Of a stretch of 6,303 bases of DNA, positions 1 to 5,451 are shown piece after piece. The stretch is from positions 25,401-31,703 of the forward strand of contig PASO01000053.1 of assembly GCA_002712135.1 (NCBI GenBank), in the 5' to 3' direction. Positions within the stretch are counted from its first letter, which is position 1. Each line of letters opens with the position of its first letter. The DNA is from Gammaproteobacteria bacterium. Its GTDB lineage: Bacteria > Pseudomonadota > Gammaproteobacteria > Pseudomonadales > Azotimanducaceae. Under the pieces are notes generated by a model, which had not been told where the DNA came from, made no database searches, and saw only the letters and a program-made list of their open reading frames with translations. The position numbers were made by a program, and so were the translations under genes.

Positions 1-764
1 AAGATCAGATTGTCTAGTTTCTCTCTGCCAGCCAGCGCAATTGCCCCCTGAGATTCAGGCTCATCCATTTCTCCATCGCCGGCAAAGCACCATACTTTTC
101 GGTCACCTGGGTCCGTCAAACCTCTAAACCTGAGGTACTTCATAATATGAGCCTGATAAATAGCTTGTAAGGGACCCAGCCCCATCGAAACAGTTGGAAA
201 TTGCCAATAGTGCGGCATCAACCAGGGATGCGGGTAGGAAGACAAGCCATCCCCATCTATTTCCTGGCGAAACTTATCCAACTGATCTTCTGTTAACCGA
301 CCTTCCAGGAACGATCTCGCGTATATACCAGGTGCACTGTGTCCCTGGATATATATGAGATCTCCCAACTGATCGTCCGTATTGCCACGGAAAAAATAAT
401 TAAAACCCACGTCGTACAAAGTAGCGCTGGATTGAAATGTGGAAATGTGCCCGCCAAGTGTAGAATCCTTTAGGTTGGCACGCATCACCATGGCCATTGC
501 ATTCCACCGAATCAAAGAGCGAATGCCTCTTTCTATAAACAGATCACCAGGCATTCTTGCTTCCTGGCTAACCGGAATTGTGTTTCGGTAAGGGGTATTG
601 ATTGCGTAAGGTAGCTGACCGCCAGTTTCTGTCAACTTGGCTGATAATCGCTGCAACAAATACTGTGCTCGTTCATGTCCATCTGTCTTGAGGACCGATA
701 GTATTGACTGGACCCATTCCTCTGTTTCAACGGGATCTTCATCAACTAGCTCTTCCGTACTCAT
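1..764 (-). CDS. aceE: Pyruvate dehydrogenase E1 component, homodimeric type (N-terminal part, runs off left edge)
   Basis: This is the thiamine-diphosphate-dependent E1 subunit of the cytoplasmic pyruvate dehydrogenase complex. It decarboxylates pyruvate and passes the acetyl group to the lipoyl domain of E2 (AceF). I translated about 254 N-terminal residues from the minus strand; the full family length is near 885. His106 (in GGHISTFQSS) and His142 (in QGHSAPGIYARSFLEGRL) fall at the same numbers as the two active-site histidines of E. coli AceE. The ThDP/Mg motif begins with GDGEMDEPES at residues 229-238. The ATG at 764-762 overlaps the TGA of the upstream btuF as ATGA, and AGGAG lies 7 nt upstream, so this start is well supported and the gene is translationally coupled to btuF. 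No pdhR lies beside it in this window, unlike E. coli. The remaining three quarters, and any aceF/lpd, lie outside. Confidence 0.96.
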   Translation of the reverse strand, partial: MSTEELVDEDPVETEEWVQSILSVLKTDGHERAQYLLQRLSAKLTETGGQLPYAINTPYRNTIPVSQEARMPGDLFIERGIRSLIRWNAMAMVMRANLKDSTLGGHISTFQSSATLYDVGFNYFFRGNTDDQLGDLIYIQGHSAPGIYARSFLEGRLTEDQLDKFRQEIDGDGLSSYPHPWLMPHYWQFPTVSMGLGPLQAIYQAHIMKYLRFRGLTDPGDRKVWCFAGDGEMDEPESQGAIALAGREKLDNLI

Positions 765-1639
765 GACGATTCTCCTTTTAGGCTTGCTGTAATTGAAACA
801 AGCCGGCACAACTCCTTTATGCCTTCTAACATTCGCATACTGGGCCGTGAGATCAACGCAGGGTCAATTAACCTGACCTTAGGTCCAAAACCTTCAATCT
901 CCGACCATTTTTCAACCCAATGAGACTTTTTCCCAACCACGGGCTGCGAGATAATAATAACGTCCGGATCTGCGATCAGGACACTTTCTTTCGAGACAAT
1001 GGGTATCGAAATATCAGATGCGCCATAAATATTCTCAACACCACAAATCGTCATCGCCTGACCAATAAGATGTGAGTCATTAACTGTATACAAACTCTGG
1101 TCCGATATCTGGAAAAACACACTTTTAGCTACACCGATGTTTGAATTTCGTAACTCCTCCAATTGATTAACAAACGTAAGGTCAAGTTCCATACCACGCT
1201 CACCCTCACCGACAAGTCTCCCAAGCTTCCTTACCGACTGACCAATACTCTTTAGGTCGGTTGCTTCATTAACATAAACCGGGATTTTCAAGGCCCTCAA
1301 TTTTTTAATTACGTTACTGGCACCACCACTGTGCCATGCGACAACCAGATCGGGTTTTAGCGCGACGATCGACTCAAGACTCACCGCAAACGCATCCCCC
1401 AGCACGGGAATTTGTTGGGCGGCCACCGGGAAATCAGAGAAACGTACCGTGCCCACGATTCTTGAACCAACTCCCACACTGAATAACAACTCAGTTAGAT
1501 GAGGAGCAAGCGATACTATTCGCTCTGCCGGCGTGTTTAATACGATCTGTTTTCCGGTGTCATCGACCACGTGTATCTTGGCTTGAGCGGAAGTAACTGC
1601 TAGGAAAAGAAACGAGAAAAAGACGAATCTGGTGATCAC
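761..1639 (-). CDS. btuF: Periplasmic cobalamin-binding protein, BtuF-like
   Basis: This is a periplasmic substrate-binding protein of the Peripla_BP_2 family. It most resembles BtuF, which captures vitamin B12 for the BtuCD ABC importer. The 292 residues compare with about 266 in E. coli BtuF. Residues 1-20 form a signal peptide with an AQA|K cleavage site and no lipobox cysteine. RIVSLAPHLTELLFSVGVG (40-58) is the usual opening of the first lobe; LKPDLVVAW (94-102) and ADPDVIII (223-230) are the paired strand motifs of the two lobes. ISRPSMRMLEGIKELC (263-278) matches the conserved RP-R-L-G--LC ending of cobalamin-binding members. The start is GTG at 1639-1637, because an in-frame TAA lies just upstream and no ATG intervenes. 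It sits 1 bp after ampE and overlaps aceE by ATGA. No btuC or btuD is present here. A siderophore-binding role is the main alternative; I favour cobalamin. Confidence 0.85.
   Translation of the reverse strand: MITRFVFFSFLFLAVTSAQAKIHVVDDTGKQIVLNTPAERIVSLAPHLTELLFSVGVGSRIVGTVRFSDFPVAAQQIPVLGDAFAVSLESIVALKPDLVVAWHSGGASNVIKKLRALKIPVYVNEATDLKSIGQSVRKLGRLVGEGERGMELDLTFVNQLEELRNSNIGVAKSVFFQISDQSLYTVNDSHLIGQAMTICGVENIYGASDISIPIVSKESVLIADPDVIIISQPVVGKKSHWVEKWSEIEGFGPKVRLIDPALISRPSMRMLEGIKELCRLVSITASLKGESS
772..776 (-). promoter_or_regulatory. Ribosome binding site of aceE inside the btuF 3' end
   Basis: AGGAG on the minus strand lies 7 nt before the aceE ATG, within the last codons of btuF. It fixes the aceE start and supports coupled translation across the ATGA overlap. 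Confidence 0.75.
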
Positions 1640-1640
1640 C

Positions 1641-2399
1641 TCACCATCCCATTATGGTTAATACTGCAGCAATCGCTACCCAGCCCCACACGGTGTTTTC
1701 AAGTAACCACTGAAGCTCAAGCAACTGGGTTTCGTCATCGCCTTCTACAACAATAGAATCACGAAGGACATTACTAAGAATCAGGGCGTGAGAGTTCTCT
1801 GTGTCCGAAAGCGTATCCAGAAACGCGGCGAACCCGCGACGGAACTCTCCCAAAAATGCAAAGATCAAACCTGTCACTCGGGCCGGAATCCATTCCATCC
1901 AATACAGTATTTCTCCAACAGGAGAATAGTCGTTTTCATCATCACCAAGCTGACCCTGGTATCTATCGGTCAAGGCATAAAGCAGTGCTCCCACTGGCCC
2001 CAACATCAAAAACCAAAACACTGCCGGGACTATGCTCTTGAAAAACTCATAGGTTACCTTGCCAACGAAAGTCTCATCAGATTCACCCTGATTAGAAAGC
2101 CGGATCCTATGATCATCAATCACAACGTCTAAATCGACAATCTCAATCGCGAAAAGCAATACCGCGAGGCAGAGTGCGAGATATACAAGTCCAAACAACC
2201 AACTATCGATTACCAATGTCAGCCAAAAGAGCAGCAGAGCGGGGAGGACTACTGCTAGACCGTAGCGAAGATTATCAGATGCAACACTATCTCGCAGAGC
2301 CTGAAACCACTGATCAGCAAAAAACACATCGCGGATAGGATTACCTCCGAGCCAGTTCCGGTAGGCCAAAACGACAAAAATGACAGCAAGAAACTTCAT
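1641..2399 (-). CDS. ampE: AmpE, CobD/CbiB-like inner-membrane protein
   Basis: AmpE is an integral inner-membrane protein. In enterobacteria it is encoded with AmpD and was described as a modulator of beta-lactamase induction; its molecular activity is not established. This copy has 252 residues against 284 in E. coli. Likely membrane segments are at 46-63, 66-88, 122-144 and 234-250, with a short hydrophobic N-terminus (MKFLAVIF) typical of AmpE. GPVGALLYAL (134-143) and WIPARVTGLIFAFLG (170-184) are family signatures, and they also recall the GP-GA and IPAR-T-L motifs of CobD/CbiB, the cobinamide-phosphate synthase superfamily. The acidic stretch at 150-158 probably lies in a loop. The ATG at 2399-2397 has no clear Shine-Dalgarno sequence. 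ampD ends 70 bp upstream, and btuF starts 1 bp after the stop, so the order ampD-ampE-btuF-aceE looks like one transcription unit. AmpE is preferred over CobD because of length, N-terminus and the ampD neighbour. Confidence 0.88.
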   Translation of the reverse strand: MKFLAVIFVVLAYRNWLGGNPIRDVFFADQWFQALRDSVASDNLRYGLAVVLPALLLFWLTLVIDSWLFGLVYLALCLAVLLFAIEIVDLDVVIDDHRIRLSNQGESDETFVGKVTYEFFKSIVPAVFWFLMLGPVGALLYALTDRYQGQLGDDENDYSPVGEILYWMEWIPARVTGLIFAFLGEFRRGFAAFLDTLSDTENSHALILSNVLRDSIVVEGDDETQLLELQWLLENTVWGWVAIAAVLTIMGW

Positions 2400-2469
2400 A
2401 ATTTAACCAAAAACCAAAGGCCTGAGTATTTTACCTTGTGGGCCGTAAAACAGGCAGATTTCTTGGTCA

Positions 2470-2997
2470 CTAAATCAGCGACCTAAAGTGATCCCAGTCA
2501 AAAGAATCGCCAGGATCAGTTTTTCTTCCAGGTGCCACATCCTTGTGACCGACAACCTCTGAGACACCGTAGGTCTCTCGTAGAAGCTGGCATACATCTG
2601 CCAACTTTATATATTGCGCCCTCGTATAAGGAACGTTGTCCGACCCTTCAAGCTCAATACCAATGGAGAAATCGTTGCAGTTCCGACGCCCTTGGTAAGA
2701 TGATTCACCTGCGTGCCATGCTCTGTCCAAGAAAGACACGAATTGCTCGATATAGCCTGCGCGATCAATCACTAAATGACTGGAAACTCGCACGTCCTCA
2801 AGGCTAGCAAAACCGGGGTATCGCGAGCAGTCCAGCGTGTTACAAAACAGCTCTCTTATGTGTGGACCACCAAATTGACCCTCTGGCAAACTAATGCCAT
2901 GAATAACTATAAGGCTGATCTCTTCCTGAGGTCGTTCATCTTGATTCTCAGAGGGTATTTGTGTCGCTTCCGCCAACCGACCTTTATCTATCTCCAA
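2470..2997 (-). CDS. ampD: 1,6-anhydro-N-acetylmuramyl-L-alanine amidase AmpD
   Basis: AmpD is a cytoplasmic zinc amidase (Amidase_2 / PGRP fold). It removes the peptide from 1,6-anhydro-MurNAc-peptides imported during cell-wall recycling, which lowers the inducer for AmpR-type regulators. The 175 residues are close to the usual 180-190. The expected zinc ligands are His33 (IHGISLP), His151 (GHKDVAPGRKTDPG) and Asp161, with Lys159 and Glu115 (GIELEG) as the catalytic pair by comparison with Citrobacter AmpD. The N-terminus (IDKGRLAEATQIPS) is full length for the family. The start is TTG at 2997-2995, preceded by GGGGAG at 5 nt, and this places the family N-terminus exactly. There is no signal peptide, which fits AmpD rather than the periplasmic AmiD. 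The gene is divergent from the retropepsin-nadC pair and is probably first in the leftward operon. No ampC, ampR or ampG is in view. Confidence 0.95.
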   Translation of the reverse strand: MEIDKGRLAEATQIPSENQDERPQEEISLIVIHGISLPEGQFGGPHIRELFCNTLDCSRYPGFASLEDVRVSSHLVIDRAGYIEQFVSFLDRAWHAGESSYQGRRNCNDFSIGIELEGSDNVPYTRAQYIKLADVCQLLRETYGVSEVVGHKDVAPGRKTDPGDSFDWDHFRSLI

Positions 2998-3002
2998 AGC
3001 AA

Positions 3003-3008
3003 CTCCCC
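3003..3008 (-). promoter_or_regulatory. Ribosome binding site deciding the TTG start of ampD
   Basis: GGGGAG on the minus strand lies 5 nt before TTG. No ATG or GTG in a better position would give the conserved AmpD N-terminus, so this site supports the unusual start codon. Confidence 0.7.
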
Positions 3009-3033
3009 GATAAATCGCAAATGATGATAGTAC

Positions 3034-3061
3034 ACAGCTGTTTACAGCACCACTGTATAAT
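3034..3061 (+). promoter_or_regulatory. Divergent intergenic region: -10 like hexamer and ACAG/CTGT half-site cluster
   Basis: A perfect TATAAT is at 3056-3061, 28 nt before the plus-strand ATG at 3090. No good -35 stands at the right distance; TTTACA at 3041-3046 is only 9 bp away. The same stretch holds the perfect palindrome ACAGCTGT (3034-3041), then ACAG (3044-3047) and CTGT (3053-3056), so TACAG-CACCA-CTGTA forms a second inverted repeat that runs into the -10. This could be an operator shared by the two divergent units. The promoter call is moderate and the operator idea is inference. No convincing minus-strand hexamers for ampD were found. Confidence 0.4.
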
Positions 3062-3089
3062 CAGCACATACTTTTGATTTGCACATACT

Positions 3090-3599
3090 ATGGATACGAA
3101 GAAAACTGGCACAGGGATGATTTTTGCAGCCTGCATTCTAGGCATGTTCTTCCTGACCTTGTTCTTTAGCAATGTGGAGAAGGACCAACATAATCCAAAT
3201 CGCGATCCAAAAAGCCATATCATGCAAAACGCCGTCGAAGTTAAGTTGAAAAAGAACCGGCAAGGGCACTATCTTGTGGCGGGGGCTATCAATCATCGAC
3301 CGGTTGAATTTCTATTGGATACAGGGGCAACGGATGTTGTCGTGCCAGCTGGACTAGCAGACGACCTGCAACTCAATAGAGGTCGACGAGGCAGTGCCAT
3401 GACAGCCAACGGCTCGATTACAGTTTTCGAAACCAATATCGACGTTCTCACTATCGGCGAAATCAATCTTTACAATGTGAGAGCCAGTATCAATCCATCC
3501 ATGCCCTCACGCGGGGTACTGCTGGGCATGAGTGCGCTAGGACGAATTGAATTTGCCCACGAAGGAGATACGTTGACCCTAAAACAAAAATCTCTATAA
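3090..3599 (+). CDS. Membrane-anchored retropepsin-like aspartic protease (clan AA, TIGR02281-like)
   Basis: This is a small bacterial aspartic protease of retropepsin type. Such proteins act as homodimers, each subunit giving one catalytic Asp; the physiological substrate here is unknown. Of 169 residues, 9-26 form one N-terminal membrane segment. A charged linker follows at about 29-48, then the protease domain at 49-169, probably facing the periplasm. The catalytic motif is FLLDTGATDVVVP (74-86) with Asp77. MTANGS (104-109) is a candidate flap, and RGVLLGMSALGRIEF (141-155) is the typical hydrophobic-Gly motif near the C-terminus. The ATG at 3090 lacks a clear Shine-Dalgarno sequence. ATG 3117 is an alternative, but it would remove charged residues before the membrane segment. 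The stop is 8 nt before nadC, so the two are probably co-transcribed. It has one DTG motif only, as expected for a dimeric enzyme. Confidence 0.85.
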   Translation: MDTKKTGTGMIFAACILGMFFLTLFFSNVEKDQHNPNRDPKSHIMQNAVEVKLKKNRQGHYLVAGAINHRPVEFLLDTGATDVVVPAGLADDLQLNRGRRGSAMTANGSITVFETNIDVLTIGEINLYNVRASINPSMPSRGVLLGMSALGRIEFAHEGDTLTLKQKSL

Positions 3600-3602
3600 G
3601 GA
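3598..3602 (+). promoter_or_regulatory. Ribosome binding site deciding the GTG start of nadC
   Basis: AAGGA overlaps the stop codon of the protease gene and lies 5 nt before GTG 3608. It supports this non-ATG start and termination-linked translation from the upstream gene. Confidence 0.7.
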
Positions 3603-3607
3603 ATCAC

Positions 3608-4438
3608 GTGGATTACTTTGAAAACTTAGACGCAACAGTCAAAGCAGCTCTGGATGAAGACATAGGATCCGGCGACATTACTGCAGAGCTCATTGATGAA
3701 AACAACATATCCTCGGCTACCGTGATCACTAGAGACAATGCCGTCGTTTGCGGTAGACCATGGGTGGACAAAGTATTTTCGCTTGTTGACGCCGAAGTAG
3801 AGATAACCTGGTTAGTCGACGAGGGTGATCCTGTAGCAAAAGGAACACAGTTGTTTACGGTCCAAGGCGCCACACGAAGTCTGCTTACTTGCGAACGAAC
3901 CGCGCTGAATTTCCTGCAAACCCTATCTGCCACCGCTACCGAGACCCGCAGACTTACTGAGCTTGTTGCGCATACTGGCGTTAAGTTACTCGATACCCGG
4001 AAAACAATACCAGGGTTGCGACTCGCACAAAAATATTCGGTTAGAACAGGCGGAGGTCACAATCATCGCATCGGATTATTTGACGCTTTTCTGGTTAAGG
4101 AAAACCATATCGCCGCAAGCGGGTCCATCTCCGAGGCAGTACGTCGAGCCCGGAAGTTATCACCCGACGCGAGATTGGAGATCGAGGTTGAAGATATTGA
4201 CCAGCTTCGATTGGCACTTGATAGCCAGCCTGACTGGATCATGTTGGATAACTTTACGGTCGCTGACGTAGCGACAGCAGTAAAAGAGGCCAACCAAGCT
4301 ATAACGCTGGAGGCATCCGGGGGTATAGAAAAAGATCACGATTTGATCAAAATTGCCGAGACTGGGGTGGATTGCATCTCGATAGGCGCCCTTACGAAAC
4401 ACTGCCGAGCTATTGATTTATCCATGTTATTAGATTGA
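3608..4438 (+). CDS. nadC: Nicotinate-nucleotide pyrophosphorylase (carboxylating), quinolinate phosphoribosyltransferase
   Basis: NadC converts quinolinate and PRPP to nicotinate mononucleotide, CO2 and pyrophosphate in de novo NAD synthesis in the cytoplasm. The 276 residues match the normal family length. The N-terminal lobe contains ALDEDIGSGDIT (14-25). The barrel domain shows ERTALNFLQ (96-104, Arg97), LDTRKTIPGLR (128-138, Lys132), the quinolinate-binding KYSVRTGGGHNHR (142-154), Lys164 in FLVKENH, EIEVE (191-195), MLDNF (212-216, Asp214), EASGGI (235-240) and ISIGALTKH (257-265). All residues expected for substrate and PRPP binding appear intact. The start is GTG, supported by AAGGA 5 nt upstream. 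It is the second gene of a unit with the retropepsin-like protease and is divergent from ampD, an arrangement also known from E. coli (nadC and ampD). No nadA or nadB is nearby. Confidence 0.97.
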   Translation: MDYFENLDATVKAALDEDIGSGDITAELIDENNISSATVITRDNAVVCGRPWVDKVFSLVDAEVEITWLVDEGDPVAKGTQLFTVQGATRSLLTCERTALNFLQTLSATATETRRLTELVAHTGVKLLDTRKTIPGLRLAQKYSVRTGGGHNHRIGLFDAFLVKENHIAASGSISEAVRRARKLSPDARLEIEVEDIDQLRLALDSQPDWIMLDNFTVADVATAVKEANQAITLEASGGIEKDHDLIKIAETGVDCISIGALTKHCRAIDLSMLLD

Positions 4439-4442
4439 ACCG

Positions 4443-4747
4443 ATGTTTGATTATCAACCTGCCTTTTATGATCTATCAATCAGCCTAGTGGTATTTGCCT
4501 TTCTGGCTTACCTTATTGTCTTTATCTGGTACTCGGACTTTTCTATGCCATCAATGGCGGCTGGGAAGGTATGTGAATAATCATCGCAGTCAATTTGGTG
4601 CTCGGTCCAATGCTGACGCCAGCAGTTTTCAAAGCAGGAAAGCAAGGACGAAAGCTTCACATGACTTTAATTGGAGCTTTCCCGGGACTTTTACAAGAAA
4701 TTAATAAATTGCATACAAAAAAGGTCGGGGTAACATTCCCGACTTGA
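4443..4747 (+). pseudogene. Decayed TfpX/TfpZ-type type IV pilin accessory protein
   Basis: No intact frame covers this stretch, but two frames joined give a recognisable protein. From ATG 4443 one frame reads FYDLSISLVVFAFLAYLIVF and then IWYSD, a membrane segment ending in WY, before it leaves register near 4530-4540. The second frame continues with GLFYAINGGWEGM, meets TGA at 4574-4576, and goes on as IIIAVNLVLGPMLTPAVF and KAGKQGRKLHMTLIGAF to a TGA at 4745-4747. This order (N-terminal TM, WY-, GGW, then VDLVLGPLLTL-VF-P-K---L--DL) is the pattern I know from TfpX/TfpZ pilin accessory proteins. The C-terminal half of that family is missing or unrecognisable. The gene therefore carries at least one frameshift, one internal stop and a truncation. 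It lies 4 nt after nadC on the same strand; in Pseudomonas aeruginosa the pilA and tfp accessory genes also sit near nadC. Recognition is from memory, without an alignment. Confidence 0.6.
4717..4743 (-). terminator. Rho-independent terminator-like hairpin, minus strand
   Basis: Read on the minus strand, GTCGGG (4743-4738), an 8-nt loop and CCCGAC (4729-4724) form a perfect 6-bp GC-rich stem. C and then six T (4722-4717) follow. On the plus strand the hairpin has no T tract. No minus-strand gene lies to its right in this window, so its function is unclear; it could stop antisense transcription towards nadC or be chance. Confidence 0.4.
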
Positions 4748-4896
4748 TGGCCTACGATGACAGATACCGAACACGCATAGGCATCTATGCTAAGCTTAAT
4801 GGTGAGGGTCTTACAGGGCGACCTTTGTCTTTCTCATATTGTTTGAATAAAACTTCTCCCGGGTTGTTCATACGTCAACCAAATGTGGTTTAATCG
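4748..4896. other. Leader region of the sigma operon; no certain gene
   Basis: This stretch lies between the pilin-accessory relic and the sigma factor gene and should contain the operon promoter. It holds a perfect hairpin GCATAG-GCAT-CTATGC (4775-4790), TAAGCTTA (4791-4798), and the inverted repeat AACCA-AATG-TGGTT (4877-4890), which ends 6 nt before the sigma start. A 48-codon ORF (ATG 4747 to TAA 4891-4893) crosses it without a Shine-Dalgarno sequence and without any family I recognise. I could not place a convincing sigma-70 or ECF promoter: AAACTT (4850-4855) and GTCAA (4874-4878) resemble an RpoE-type pair but are about 3 nt too far apart. Confidence 0.4.
4775..4790. repeat. Perfect inverted repeat (6-bp arms, 4-nt loop)
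   Basis: GCATAG and CTATGC flank the loop GCAT. The site is about 107 bp upstream of the sigma factor start, with no T tract on either side. It may be an operator or an RNA hairpin in the leader; the function is unknown. Confidence 0.5.
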
Positions 4897-5451
4897 ATGA
4901 ACGAAGCCAGCGCAATACGCCTTTGCCTAGCGTCAGGCGACCCGAGAGGCTTTGAATTCCTGGTCAAGCAATACGGTCGAGAAGCCTACTTTCATGCCCT
5001 TGGATTCGTAGGAGATTCTTCAACCGCTGAAGATATGTGTCAGGAGTCCTTTGCCAAGGCATACGCCAATATTCCAAGGTTGAAAACACTGGGTGCCTTC
5101 TACCCCTGGTTTTATATCATTCTCCGGAATACATGTTTCAACCATCTTCGTTCACTCAAACCACAGGCGCCTGATCACGGGTTACTCGATTTTTCAACCG
5201 ATCCTATTAGTTTAGTCCAAGGTGGCGATGAAAGAGAGATGGTTTGGGAAACATTAGGATGTCTAAAGCCCGAGTTTCGTGAAATTTTGATATTTAAGCA
5301 TCTACAAGATAAGTCCTATGCAGACATCAGTAACATATTACAGATTCCCAGAGGGACCGTAATGAGTCGTCTCTACCATGCACGTAAGGCATTTCGAATT
5401 ACATACCAGCAACTAGAGGAGAACAAACATGGACTGCGAACACTACCGTGA
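4897..5451 (+). CDS. ECF (sigma-70 family) RNA polymerase sigma factor
   Basis: This is an extracytoplasmic-function sigma factor that would direct RNA polymerase to stress- or signal-specific promoters while its anti-sigma factor is inactive. It has 184 residues, the usual size, with only regions 2 and 4. Sigma-2 covers about 18-88: FEFLVKQYGREAYFHAL, then AEDMCQESFAKAYANI (44-59, the core-binding 2.2 helix), and FYPWFYIILRNTCFNHLR (68-85, regions 2.3/2.4). The linker is about 89-113. Sigma-4 covers about 114-168, with LKPEFREILIFKHLQDKSY, ADISNILQIPRGTVMSRL as helix-turn-helix, and YHARKAFR. The start is ATG 4897; no Shine-Dalgarno sequence is visible, and a small AACCA/TGGTT hairpin lies directly before it. 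The 3' end overlaps the anti-sigma gene by 23 bp. I cannot assign an ECF group or target promoter from sequence alone. Confidence 0.93.
   Translation: MNEASAIRLCLASGDPRGFEFLVKQYGREAYFHALGFVGDSSTAEDMCQESFAKAYANIPRLKTLGAFYPWFYIILRNTCFNHLRSLKPQAPDHGLLDFSTDPISLVQGGDEREMVWETLGCLKPEFREILIFKHLQDKSYADISNILQIPRGTVMSRLYHARKAFRITYQQLEENKHGLRTLP
5415..5421 (+). promoter_or_regulatory. Ribosome binding site of the anti-sigma gene inside the sigma gene
   Basis: AGAGGAG lies 7 nt before ATG 5429 and within the sigma coding region. It is a strong site, in contrast to the sigma start, which has none, so more anti-sigma than sigma could be made per transcript. Confidence 0.7.

Noticed and set aside
1788..2132. 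Plus-strand ORF of 114 codons opposite ampE
   Set aside because: It is antisense to a clearly recognised membrane protein, has no family resemblance and no ribosome site.
2400..2469. Regulatory or terminator element in the 70-bp ampD-ampE gap
   Set aside because: Only short GGCC-type matches were found, with no stable stem plus T tract and no clear promoter hexamers.
3038..3047. LexA (SOS) box from CTGT-TT-ACAG
   Set aside because: A gammaproteobacterial LexA box needs 8 nt between CTGT and ACAG; here there are 2.
3613..3933. Minus-strand ORF of 106 codons opposite nadC
   Set aside because: nadC is intact with all conserved motifs on the other strand; the serine-rich product is typical of a shadow frame.
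4495..4704. Plus-strand 69-codon ORF in the nadC-sigma gap
   Set aside because: It runs in a different frame from both segments that show pilin-accessory similarity and its product is basic and low in recognisable motifs.
4850..4878. RpoE-like autoregulatory promoter (AAACTT and GTCAA) before the sigma gene
   Set aside because: The spacing is about 3 nt longer than typical ECF promoters, the first G of GAACTT is missing, and the leader would be very short.
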